Part shown: positions 29,816 to 37,205 of the stretch, piece by piece | How the letters are laid out: every line of letters starts with the position of its first letter | How positions within the stretch are numbered: position 1 is the stretch's first letter | Assembly (NCBI GenBank): GCA_964458325.1 | Contig: CAYWIM010000006.1 | Span: 1 to 64,000 of the forward strand | From: JAGMXM01 sp964458325 | Lineage (GTDB): Bacteria > Verrucomicrobiota > Verrucomicrobiia > Limisphaerales > UBA1319 | Direction of reading: 5' to 3' | DNA: 64,000 nt | Program-made: the position numbers and the translations under genes | Notes under the pieces: generated by a model | Database searches by the model: none | Seen by the model: only the letters and a program-made list of their open reading frames with translations | Told to the model about the DNA's origin: nothing

Positions 29816-30238
29816 CTATTTCCCGGCGCGCACCACAACGGTGTCCGATCCGGCGAACATTTCACCGTCTTTGGTCGATCCCGTCAGGGTCAGAATGGCC
29901 GAAGGCGGCGCCACCAAGCCCTTGAGCTCGGTGAGGCTGAACTTGGCGACGAGGTTGCCGCAGTCGTCGGCCTTGGTCGCGCGTGCGGAGAGGATTGCCT
30001 GTCCGTTGTTGACATCGAGTTCGACTGAGGCCGTGTCAACCGAGCTGTAAGCCAGGTCGGTATGGACGGTCATCCAATCGCCGTTGGCGGCCGATTTCAT
30101 GACCACAGCCGAAGGCGAGCACATGATCTCGACCGATATGTCAGCCTGCGCCTTGAATGGTGCCAGCGCCAGCAGGAGGGCCGCACACAGTACACCCGCC
30201 CAGCGAAGGGGGTGGAGGAAAGTTGAATAGTTATTCAT
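29816..30238 (-). CDS. Small exported protein of unknown function
   Basis: A 140-residue protein with a clear signal peptide (AGVLCAALLLALAPFKAQA) and a mature domain of about 105 residues that looks all-beta, with Cys residues in EIMCSPSA and DDCGNL that could form a disulfide. A terminal VVVRAGK strand completes an Ig-like pattern. No family is recognised. It has no visible Shine-Dalgarno sequence. A sigma-54 promoter lies about 55 nt upstream and a hairpin terminator follows it, so it is probably a single-gene unit induced together with the neighbouring envelope operon. Confidence 0.68.
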   Translation of the reverse strand: MNNYSTFLHPLRWAGVLCAALLLALAPFKAQADISVEIMCSPSAVVMKSAANGDWMTVHTDLAYSSVDTASVELDVNNGQAILSARATKADDCGNLVAKFSLTELKGLVAPPSAILTLTGSTKDGEMFAGSDTVVVRAGK

Positions 30239-30292
30239 AGGAGAGAGTTGGTTTTATTGTTCGAGGCCATTCGTTGGCCGAGATATCCAGGA

Positions 30293-30307
30293 GCAAGTCG
30301 CATGCCC
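30293..30307 (-). promoter_or_regulatory. Sigma-54 promoter of the small exported protein gene
   Basis: On the minus strand the sequence is GGGCATGCGACTTGC: correct GG-N10-GC spacing and a perfect TTGC box, with two deviations from TGGCACG in the -24 box. The start point would be near 30282, giving a leader of about 44 nt. Confidence 0.7.
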
Positions 30308-30476
30308 GGCTCCCAAGCGATGCCGTAAACCGGCAGCTCCCGCAGCATGCGTCCCTTGCAGAAGTCCAGCGATTCCCTTGATATTTGGGGGCGAATCGCG
30401 TGTTCGAGGTCCGAAATGGAACAAGTTCAGGCCGCTTGCGTATCGAGAGGCCACTGGGCCGAAGGAGAGCCGCGCT

Positions 30477-30522
30477 GGGGATTATTTCCCACCCTTCCCA
30501 AGCGTGCTGGGGAAAATTTCCC
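30477..30522. promoter_or_regulatory. Tandem palindromic enhancer-type sites between divergent sigma-54 promoters
   Basis: GGGGATTATTTCCC (30477-30490) and GGGGAAAATTTCCC (30509-30522) have centres 32 bp apart, three helical turns. They resemble the 28141-28154 palindrome, including the flanking CTGGGG. They lie about 200 bp from the minus promoter at 30307 and about 260 bp from the plus promoter at 30743. The rest of the 534-bp gap (30239-30772) has no gene I can support; around 30590-30610 is a fragment (GGAACACGAAGAGAT) also present near 54243. Confidence 0.65.
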
Positions 30523-30742
30523 AAAGGAACTTTCTTCGGGCCGCCCAGGGGCCGACAATGGGGTTCACCACGAAGGGTTCGAGGAACACGAAGAGATGCG
30601 GGGCGGAATGCGGTAGGGAGGCTGGTCCTCGATCCCAGCAGCCTCCGTTGAGCCGGAGGCGTTCCTTGCGGGGGTAGGTGATCACGGCGGGCGGAAGTGC
30701 ACACGAAGGAGCGCCGACGTCCTAGGCGGCTTGGCAGCCCTC

Positions 30743-30757
30743 TGGCGCGCAATTTGC
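30743..30757 (+). promoter_or_regulatory. Sigma-54 promoter of the multiheme cytochrome gene
   Basis: TGGCGCGCAATTTGC matches TGGCACG-N4-TTGC with one change (A to G) and is followed by the favoured T. The predicted start point near 30769 is only about 4 nt before the ATG at 30773, which implies a leaderless or near-leaderless mRNA. Confidence 0.8.
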
Positions 30758-30772
30758 TTTAGTCTGTCCTGA

Positions 30773-32641
30773 ATGAACAATCATCCACCGCTGAGGCGAT
30801 GGCCCGTCTTGATCTTGCTCGTGGCGTCGGCCCTGCTCGTCAGCGCCGACGGTTTGCCTCTGCCCTCCTATCAGTGGCCGGATTTCGTCGGTTCGGCCAA
30901 CTGTGCCGCCTGTCACACGGGCCTGCAGGACGCGGCGCGGAACGACGTGTCGATCGACACGCACTGGCGGTCGACGATGATGGCCAACAGCGCCCGGGAT
31001 CCATTCTGGCAAGCCAAGGTTGCCTCCGAAGTGTCGCGCAACCCGCACCTGCAAAGCGTTATCGAGGCCAAGTGCGCCACCTGCCACATGCCTTCGGCGA
31101 GGACTCAAGCCTTGGGGTTGAGCCTGCCTGTGGCCATCTCCGGCAGCGGCTTCCTCGATCCGGCCAACGCGCTGCATTCCGTTGCGATGGACGGCGTTTC
31201 GTGCGCCATGTGCCATCAGATCGCCGACCAGGCCCTGGGCCAATCCGAATCCTTCAGCGGCGGGTACGCCGTGGACACCACGACCGCATCGCCTGACCGG
31301 CTGATCTACGGCCCGTTCCCTTCGCCATTCACGGCGCAGATGCGCAATAACATCGGGTTCACACCCGTCCAGGGAATGCATGCCACCAACTCCGCCCTGT
31401 GTGGGGTCTGCCATAACTTGTGGACGCCTTACGTGGATGCCGAGGGGATTGTGCGGGGCGAGTTCCCGGAACAGATGATCTACAGCGAGTGGGAACAGAG
31501 CCAATACCGGCGGGCGCCCAATGCACGCCAATGCCAGGATTGCCACATGCCGCCGGCCGTCGGGGGCGTGAAGCTCTCGAATCGGGGCGGCCCCGGGCTG
31601 AACATGCCCGCCCGCAGCCCCTTCGGCCAGCACTTCTTCGTGGGGGCCAACACGCTGTTGCTCGACCTGTTCACCAACCAGATCGCACCGCTGGCCCTCA
31701 CTGCTTCCACAGCCCACTTCAGCGCCACCCGGCAGCGCGCCATTGCCCAGCTCGAACAGCAGACGGCCCGGCTCATGGTGGCCGAGATCGGTGTCGGTTC
31801 GAATGAGCTGGCCGTCGCTCTGGTCGTGTCGAACCTCGCCGGGCACAAGCTCCCGAGCGGCTTTCCATCCCGTCGAGCCTGGCTTCACGTCTGGATTTCG
31901 GACGGGCAGGGGGCCGTGTTTTTCGAATCCGGCCGGCCTGCCCCGGACGGATCGATCGCCGGCAACGATGCCGACGCCCACCCCGCGCGATGCGAACCGC
32001 ATCGGCAAGTCATCGATCAGCCCGGCCAGGTGCAGATCTATGAAGCGATTATGCAGGACACCGGCGCCGCCATCACCCATACCTTGCTGCGCGCGGCCAG
32101 CTACCGAAAAGACAACCGGCTGCTGCCCGCTGGATTCGACAAAACGACCGCCGGCCCCGAGATCGTCCCCACCGCGGATCCCGCCGCGGACGCCGACTTT
32201 CAAGGCGGTTCGGACCGGCTGACATACCGCGTGAAGACGGCAGGTCATCCTGGCCCGTTTGTCGTGCGCGCCGAATTGCTCTACCAAACCCTCGCCCGCG
32301 GTTTCGCCGACGATTTGTTCGGCGACACCGGCAGCGCCGCCACCTCGTTTCAGGCCATGTTCGACGCCGCAGATCGCACGCCAGTCGCCATTGCCCAGGC
32401 CGTAGCGAATGTGGATCCTGCCGCCGCCGCCCGGATCGGGTCTCCCGAGCCATTGGCGGATGGCTCGGTCCGGCTGCCCGTGTTCGCGCCGCTCTCGAGC
32501 ACGAACCGTGTCGAGACGGCTGCCGACTTCACCGGCTGGGCCACGCTGGCCACGCTGGTCCAAACGAGCAATCCAAGCTTCCTCCTCGATCCCTCGAGCC
32601 GCAATGCCGCTGCCAGGTTCTATCGCCTGCGCGCCCCGTAG
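30773..32641 (+). CDS. Exported pentaheme cytochrome c
   Basis: A 622-residue exported protein with a signal peptide (RRWPVLILLVASALLVSA) and five CxxCH haem c motifs: CAACH, CATCH, CAMCH, CGVCH and CQDCH, all within the first about 260 residues. The C-terminal 350 residues are beta-rich, may form a binding domain, and end in AARFYRLRAP, an FYRL-type tail. The ATG at 30773 is required for the signal peptide. A sigma-54 promoter abuts the start. It is transcribed towards a PAS-type sigma-54 activator. The electron donor and acceptor are unknown. Confidence 0.85.
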   Translation: MNNHPPLRRWPVLILLVASALLVSADGLPLPSYQWPDFVGSANCAACHTGLQDAARNDVSIDTHWRSTMMANSARDPFWQAKVASEVSRNPHLQSVIEAKCATCHMPSARTQALGLSLPVAISGSGFLDPANALHSVAMDGVSCAMCHQIADQALGQSESFSGGYAVDTTTASPDRLIYGPFPSPFTAQMRNNIGFTPVQGMHATNSALCGVCHNLWTPYVDAEGIVRGEFPEQMIYSEWEQSQYRRAPNARQCQDCHMPPAVGGVKLSNRGGPGLNMPARSPFGQHFFVGANTLLLDLFTNQIAPLALTASTAHFSATRQRAIAQLEQQTARLMVAEIGVGSNELAVALVVSNLAGHKLPSGFPSRRAWLHVWISDGQGAVFFESGRPAPDGSIAGNDADAHPARCEPHRQVIDQPGQVQIYEAIMQDTGAAITHTLLRAASYRKDNRLLPAGFDKTTAGPEIVPTADPAADADFQGGSDRLTYRVKTAGHPGPFVVRAELLYQTLARGFADDLFGDTGSAATSFQAMFDAADRTPVAIAQAVANVDPAAAARIGSPEPLADGSVRLPVFAPLSSTNRVETAADFTGWATLATLVQTSNPSFLLDPSSRNAAARFYRLRAP

Positions 32642-32701
32642 CCCTCCTCGGCTGCGGGCTCGCGCGCTGTCCCGGCGCGCGTCGCAGGAGCATCCGGCGG
32701 G

Positions 32702-32738
32702 GTGGCGCCCGCACCCGCAGGCGAGACGCCTGCGCCAC
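32702..32738. repeat. Short palindromic repeat (REP-like)
   Basis: Outer arms GTGGCGC/GCGCCAC enclose an inner stem GCAGGCG-AGA-CGCCTGC. This GCAGGCGAGACGCCTGC hairpin is of a type that recurs in intergenic gaps of GC-rich bacteria. It could also terminate the cytochrome transcript, although no T-tract follows. Confidence 0.45.
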
Positions 32739-32831
32739 AAACGCCGGCAGCCGGCACTCGGCCTCCCGCCGCTCGGCAGCGGCGGCTATTGCATATCTCC
32801 ATATTCTCCAACATCCTCATGGCTGGCGGAC

Positions 32832-34175
32832 ATGAGCAGCGATTTACTCGATTTCATACCCGATGGGGTGTTCACCGTGGATGCCGACTGGCACATCACG
32901 CGGTTCAACCGCGCCGCGGAGCAGATCACGGGCATTCGCCAGGAGGAAGCGATCGGGCGGCGCTGCTGCGACGTGTTCCATGCGAGCATCTGCGAGAGCG
33001 CCTGCACGTTGAGGCGGACCCTGGCGACCGGCAGGCCGGTCGTGAACCAGGTGGTGTATATCGTCGATGCCCACGGGCGGCGGATCCCCATCAGCATCTC
33101 GACCGCGGTCCTCCGCGACGCCGGGGGCAAGGTGGCGGGCGGGATTGAATGTTTCCGGGATTTGCGGATCGTCGAGGAGCTCCACCGCCAGGCCGAGGCG
33201 CAGGATCAGTTCGCCGACATCATCGGCCGCAGCGCGGCGATGCAGCGCCTTTTCGAGCTCCTCCCGGCGATCGCCCAGAGCGACAGCACGGTCCTGATCG
33301 AAGGGGCCAGCGGCACGGGCAAAGAGCTCTTTGCACGCGCCATCCACAACCTGTCCCGGCGCCGGGAAAAGAGGTTCGTGGCGGTCAACTGCGGCGCGCT
33401 GCCGGACACGCTGCTCGAGTCCGAGCTCTTTGGATACAAGGCCGGCGCGTTTACCGACGCCCGGCGCGACAAGCCCGGCCGGTTCGCCCTGGCCGAAGGA
33501 GGCACTCTGTTCCTGGACGAGATCGGAGACGTCTCGCCCGCCATGCAGGTGCGCCTGCTCCGGGTCTTGCAGGAGCGATCCTACGAGCCGCTCGGGTCCG
33601 TCGAGCCGGTCCGGGCGGATGTGCGGTTCGTCGCCGCCACCCACCGATCGCTGAGCCAATGGGTGCGCGAAGGCAAGTTCCGCGAGGATCTGTTCTATCG
33701 GATCCACGTCATCCGACTGGAGCTGCCCTCCCTTCGGGATCGCCGCGAGGACATCCCCTTGCTGATCGATCGGTTCATCGCGCTCTTCAATCGCCGCCAG
33801 GGCAAGGACATCCACGGCGTCTCCGACGATGTCTTGGCCCGGCTCATGGAACACGATTTCCCGGGCAACGTGCGCGAACTCGAGAACATCATCGAACACG
33901 CCTTCGTGCTCTGCAAGGGCGGCTTGATCAAAATGGCTCACCTGCCCGTCCAATTACGGCCGGCAAGCGCCGCCCAGCGGGCCGATAAATCCCATCGGAT
34001 GACGCTCCGCGCGATGGAGGAGATGATGATCCGAGATGCCCTCCGCCGGAGCGATGGCAGTCGTGCCAAGACAGCTCGCGAGCTGGGCATCGATCCCAGC
34101 ACTCTGTTCCGAAAGATCCGGTCGATCCGATCGTCCGCGCATCCCCCCGATGCGCCCGAGTCTCCCGCCGGATAG
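32832..34175 (+). CDS. PAS-domain sigma-54 transcriptional activator with Cys cluster
   Basis: A 447-residue activator without a receiver domain. The N-terminal PAS domain (about 1-120) has four cysteines at 45, 46, 54 and 58 (RRCCDVF and CESACTL), a spacing shared by many PAS-type sigma-54 activators and suited to redox or metal sensing. The AAA+ domain has Walker A EGASGTGKE, the sigma-54 loop GAFTDA, and Walker B GGTLFLDEIGD. The C-terminal helix-turn-helix is RAKTARELGIDPSTLFRKI. It lies between the cytochrome and a second such activator, close to the sulfur-related operon, which it may control. Confidence 0.9.
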   Translation: MSSDLLDFIPDGVFTVDADWHITRFNRAAEQITGIRQEEAIGRRCCDVFHASICESACTLRRTLATGRPVVNQVVYIVDAHGRRIPISISTAVLRDAGGKVAGGIECFRDLRIVEELHRQAEAQDQFADIIGRSAAMQRLFELLPAIAQSDSTVLIEGASGTGKELFARAIHNLSRRREKRFVAVNCGALPDTLLESELFGYKAGAFTDARRDKPGRFALAEGGTLFLDEIGDVSPAMQVRLLRVLQERSYEPLGSVEPVRADVRFVAATHRSLSQWVREGKFREDLFYRIHVIRLELPSLRDRREDIPLLIDRFIALFNRRQGKDIHGVSDDVLARLMEHDFPGNVRELENIIEHAFVLCKGGLIKMAHLPVQLRPASAAQRADKSHRMTLRAMEEMMIRDALRRSDGSRAKTARELGIDPSTLFRKIRSIRSSAHPPDAPESPAG

Positions 34176-34232
34176 AGCTGTTGCCAGTCCAGATGGCCAT
34201 GGCCAGCCCGGGAGAATCGGCCCCTTCCGGCC

Positions 34233-34358
34233 TCAGAAGAACTCCAGCGAGATCCGATGCATGATGGCGCCCGCTTGGCGATAACGATCGAAGAGGGCAT
34301 TCAGCCGATCGCACAAGCCGCTTTCATCCAGTTCAGGTATGGGGTGCGTCAGCTTCAT
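34233..34358 (-). CDS. 41-residue hypothetical protein downstream of sigma-54 activator
   Basis: A short frame of 41 residues beginning MKLTHPIPELDESGLCDRLN and ending ISLEFF. It starts 15 nt after the stop of the PAS activator gene on the same strand, with GGGAAAGAGAG about 8 nt before the ATG, so it could be translated from the same mRNA. One Cys is present. No family is recognised and the shortness keeps confidence low. Confidence 0.4.
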   Translation of the reverse strand: MKLTHPIPELDESGLCDRLNALFDRYRQAGAIMHRISLEFF

Positions 34359-34373
34359 AACACTCTCTTTCCC

Positions 34374-35792
34374 TCAACCTATAGCACAGGATCCCGGGAT
34401 CGCGCCGGAGGCAGGATCCGCTTGGGGGGGGCGTTTCATCCATCGCCAGATCGTGGTGCGGTCTACCCCCAGCCGCCGGGCGGCCTCGGCGCGGTTCTGG
34501 CGGCACTCCGTGAGCAGCCGTTCCAGTTCTTCGCGGGTGGGTGGCTCGACCGAGGATTTCCGTGAAATAGGCTCGAGCAGCGCGCTCTCCTTCGGATCGG
34601 ACTTGCGGCACAGCTGTTCCCGGAGATGCGTCAAGCGGATCTCCACCGGGAGGTCGAACAAGCCGATCTCTGTGCCCGTGCAGGTGACAAAGGCGTGTTC
34701 GATGGCGTTTTCCAACTCCCGCACGTTGCCCGGCCAGCAGAAGTCCATCAGAATGCGGCGGACATCCGCGGACAGCGCCTGGATTGTCTTGCCGGTCTGG
34801 CGGTTGAAAATCTCCATGAAATGCTGGGCCAGCAAGAGAATATCGGTGCCGCGCTCGCGCAAGGGAGGCAGGTGGATCGGAAAGACGTTCAGGCGGTAGA
34901 ACAAGTCGGCCCGAAACCGCCCCGCCTCGACCAACCCGTGCAGATCCCGGTGCGTGGCGGTGATGATCCGGACATCCGCGCGGCGGGTTTGGTTCTCTCC
35001 GAGCCGCTCGAATTCGCGGTGCTGGACGACTCGCAGCAGCTTGACTTGCATGAGCGGGCTCAAGTCGCCGATCTCGTCGAGCATCAAGGTGCCGCGATGC
35101 GCCATTTCGAATCGCCCCGGCTTGTCTTTGGCAGCGCCCGTGAATGCGCCTTTGGCGTGCCCGAACAGCTCGCTCTCGAGCAGAGTCTCCGGCAAGGCGG
35201 CGCAATTGAGTTTGACCATGGGGCCGCGGGAGCGGCGGCTCCTTTCGTGGATCTCTTCCGCCACCAGCTCCTTGCCCGTGCCGGTCTCCCCAACAATCAA
35301 AATGGTCGAGTCGGACTCGGCGGCCAGCCGGATGCGATCACGCACCTCCTCCATCGCCGCGCTCTTGCCCACCAGCTTGCCGGCCGCTGCTTTTTCCGCG
35401 GAATGCGCTTGCAGCCGCGCCAGCCGGCTCTCGAGCGCTTTCAAGGGGCGCAAGTCGCTGAAAGTCAGAACGCTGCCCATGAGGCATCCGTCATCGCCGA
35501 CGAGAGGAGAGGTTGCTTTCAAGACCGGCACGCGGCCGCCATCGCACCGTTCGATGCGGCACTCCTCCAAACGCGGGATCGTCAATGCCAGGCCGATGGG
35601 CGCCTTCGAAGAACCGTAGACGCGATGGCAGTCAGCATGGAGCAAACCAATGTCATGACCCGTGACCTCGATGGCCCGATAACCCGTGAGGATTTCCATG
35701 GCCTGATTCCATGCTTGAATGACCGAATGGCGGTCGACGACCACCAGGCCGTGCGGCAGGCTTTCGATGATGGTCTGCCAATTCAAGTTCAT
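34374..35792 (-). CDS. PAS-domain sigma-54 transcriptional activator
   Basis: A 472-residue enhancer-binding protein: PAS domain (about 1-125, with Cys55 and His53 in LLHADCH), AAA+ domain with Walker A GETGTGKE, canonical sigma-54 loop GAFTGA and Walker B GTLMLDEIGD, and a C-terminal helix-turn-helix (NRAEAARRLGVDRTTIWRWM). It is transcribed divergently from the Trx-TusA-Qmo operon, and the intervening 288 bp carries inverted repeats and a sigma-54 promoter facing that operon. That arrangement makes it the leading candidate regulator of the operon. Confidence 0.92.
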   Translation of the reverse strand: MNLNWQTIIESLPHGLVVVDRHSVIQAWNQAMEILTGYRAIEVTGHDIGLLHADCHRVYGSSKAPIGLALTIPRLEECRIERCDGGRVPVLKATSPLVGDDGCLMGSVLTFSDLRPLKALESRLARLQAHSAEKAAAGKLVGKSAAMEEVRDRIRLAAESDSTILIVGETGTGKELVAEEIHERSRRSRGPMVKLNCAALPETLLESELFGHAKGAFTGAAKDKPGRFEMAHRGTLMLDEIGDLSPLMQVKLLRVVQHREFERLGENQTRRADVRIITATHRDLHGLVEAGRFRADLFYRLNVFPIHLPPLRERGTDILLLAQHFMEIFNRQTGKTIQALSADVRRILMDFCWPGNVRELENAIEHAFVTCTGTEIGLFDLPVEIRLTHLREQLCRKSDPKESALLEPISRKSSVEPPTREELERLLTECRQNRAEAARRLGVDRTTIWRWMKRPPQADPASGAIPGSCAIG

Positions 35793-35880
35793 CGATCGCC
35801 ATCAAGCCTACACGGAGATCCGGCGTTCGTCGAGTGGGCCGGGCTTGCTGTTTCCAGCCTGCGCGAAGGCAGATAACCGC

Positions 35881-35969
35881 GCGTTGCAGGCAACGCTGCA
35901 TGCAACGGTGCAACCGGGCAGAGCGCCGTGAACCCTCGAGCGCACAACCGGGCAGACAGGTTGCGCGCT
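35881..35969. promoter_or_regulatory. Inverted repeats upstream of the Qmo-like operon (candidate activator sites)
   Basis: A perfect palindrome GCGTTGC-AG-GCAACGC lies at 35881-35896. A second inverted repeat has 11-nt arms at 35939-35949 and 35959-35969 (AGCGCACAACC and GGTTGCGCGCT, one mismatch). The shared half-element is GTTGC/GCAAC; another GCAAC pair lies at 35902-35914. The centres are about 65 bp apart and lie 100-190 bp upstream of the sigma-54 promoter at 36052, a normal range for enhancer-binding proteins. Confidence 0.55.
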
Positions 35970-36051
35970 CCTGTTTTCGGCAGGCATTTTCCACGATAAT
36001 CGACGTATTTCACTCTCTCCGCCAACCGCGCCCCCGATGTGATCCCAAGGT

Positions 36052-36066
36052 TGGCATGGCACTTGC
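36052..36066 (+). promoter_or_regulatory. Sigma-54 promoter of the Trx-TusA-Qmo-like operon
   Basis: TGGCATGGCACTTGC has exact GG-N10-GC spacing and matches TGGCACG-N4-TTGC except for one T. The predicted start is near 36077-36078, about 3-4 nt before the ATG at 36081. It is 260 bp from the divergent PAS activator gene. Confidence 0.85.
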
Positions 36067-36080
36067 CTATCGAGATTGCG

Positions 36081-36461
36081 ATGAACCGAAGCAGTGAGTC
36101 AGAAACCCTTCACGTGGTTGAACTCGGCCCCGCGGAGTTGGATGCCTTCATCCGGGTTGGTGTTGTGCTGGTCGATTTCTGGGCGCCGTGGTGCGGCCCA
36201 TGTCGCATGCAGGCGCCGGTGCTCGAGCAGGCAGCGATCGCCCTGGCGCAACGGGCCCGGGTGGGCAAGGTCAATGTGGACGAGCATCCCCAGATCGCCC
36301 AGCGGTATCGGATCGCCGGGATTCCTACCTTGCTGCTTTTCAAGGAGGGCCGCCTGGTTCGCCAGCTTGTCGGGGTCCAATCTGCCTCCGTTCTGATCTC
36401 CGCTCTCGAATCCCTGGTCGAGTCAACGCCGAATGAGTCAGTCAACCCATCCCAACCATGA
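36081..36461 (+). CDS. Thioredoxin
   Basis: A 126-residue thioredoxin with the WCGPC redox motif (VDFWAPWCGPCRMQAPVL), the cis-Pro loop AGIPTLLLF and the usual C-terminal helix. It is the first gene after a sigma-54 promoter whose start point is only a few nt before this ATG; a GTG at 36112, still ahead of the fold, is the alternative start. Its stop overlaps the tusA ATG by 4 nt. Likely role: reduce disulfides or persulfides on the neighbouring TusA/DsrE carriers. That role is inference from context. Confidence 0.9.
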   Translation: MNRSSESETLHVVELGPAELDAFIRVGVVLVDFWAPWCGPCRMQAPVLEQAAIALAQRARVGKVNVDEHPQIAQRYRIAGIPTLLLFKEGRLVRQLVGVQSASVLISALESLVESTPNESVNPSQP

Positions 36462-36709
36462 CACAGAACCTGAACGAACTCGTGGCCGCCAAGATCGCCG
36501 ATGCGCGCGGCAGCGCCTGCCCGGGGCCGCTCCTGGAAGCCAAGAAAGCCATCGGCGGCGTGCCGGTGGGGCAAATCGTGGAAGTGCAATCCAACGATCC
36601 CGGCTCGCGCAACGATCTTCCGGCCTGGGCCCAGCGGGTTGGCCACGAATATCTCGGCTGCCTGGAGGCGGACGGATACGACCGCCATTTTGTGCGCCGC
36701 AAGAAGTGA
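36458..36709 (+). CDS. tusA: TusA-family sulfur carrier
   Basis: An 83-residue TusA-like protein. The persulfide-carrying motif is SACPGPLLEAKKAI, with the conserved CPxP Cys at about residue 21; a second Cys lies in YLGCLEADG. TusA proteins relay sulfane sulfur between sulfurtransferases, DsrE-family proteins and oxidising or biosynthetic enzymes. Its position between thioredoxin and MvhD/Hdr-like genes, with DsrE genes downstream, points to a dissimilatory or trafficking role rather than tRNA thiolation. It overlaps the thioredoxin stop. Confidence 0.9.
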   Translation: MTQNLNELVAAKIADARGSACPGPLLEAKKAIGGVPVGQIVEVQSNDPGSRNDLPAWAQRVGHEYLGCLEADGYDRHFVRRKK

Positions 36710-36721
36710 TCGAGTGATGGG

Positions 36722-37201
36722 ATGAGTTCCGGCTATCAGCCCAAGATCGTGGTCCTGGCCACGGTGGCATGCGCTTATCCCGGCGCAGACGCCGTGGGCA
36801 AAGCCCACCTCGAATACCCGGCCAACATCAGCATCCTCCGCGTACCTTCGCCCGTGCTCTTCCCTGAGGATTTCTATCTGCGGGCGTTTGCCAAGGGCGT
36901 CGACGGCATCCTGGTGGCGTCCTGCGGCACGGATTGTCCTTACGAAGGCGTTTACCAGAAGCTATCGCGCCGGATCGACCGGCTCATCCGGCGCATGAAG
37001 GCGGGCGGCCTGGAGATCGAGCGGCTGCGCCTGACGGCCATCTGCACGGTTTGCATCAAGGCATTTCTTAAGGAGGTCAACCAGATGAACGATAAGCTGG
37101 GCGCCTTGGGCCCGGTCAATGCCCAGACAGCCGCTGCGTTGTGGAGGCAATCGGTGGAGGATCTGCGCGCCACCGGCGGATTGCCCGCGCCAATGGCATA
37201 G
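36722..37201 (+). CDS. MvhD/FrhD-like iron-sulfur protein with a reduced Cys set
   Basis: A 159-residue protein of the hydrogenase iron-sulfur subunit family (MvhD), which normally carries a [2Fe-2S] cluster and passes electrons to HdrA. The family frame is clear: VACAYPGADAVG, EYPANISILRVP, GVDGILVASCGTDCPYEG, then TAICTVCIKAFL. Cys are at 17, 68, 72, 108 and 111. Compared with methanogen MvhD, the second N-terminal Cys and the Cys after RVP are missing. It sits 4 nt before the first HdrA/QmoA-like gene, where QmoB of sulfate reducers often carries this domain fused. Confidence 0.82.
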   Translation: MSSGYQPKIVVLATVACAYPGADAVGKAHLEYPANISILRVPSPVLFPEDFYLRAFAKGVDGILVASCGTDCPYEGVYQKLSRRIDRLIRRMKAGGLEIERLRLTAICTVCIKAFLKEVNQMNDKLGALGPVNAQTAAALWRQSVEDLRATGGLPAPMA

Positions 37202-37205
37202 CCGT

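Noticed and set aside
35898..35914. A possible sigma-54 promoter towards the PAS activator gene (minus strand)
   Set aside because: The spacing GG-N10-GC fits, but the -24 box reads CGGTTGC rather than TGGCACG. It overlaps the GTTGC repeat that better explains it.
36458..36709. TusA as the tRNA-thiolation protein
   Set aside because: It has no tusBCDE or mnmA neighbours and sits in an Hdr/Qmo-like operon with DsrE proteins, so a trafficking or dissimilatory role fits better.
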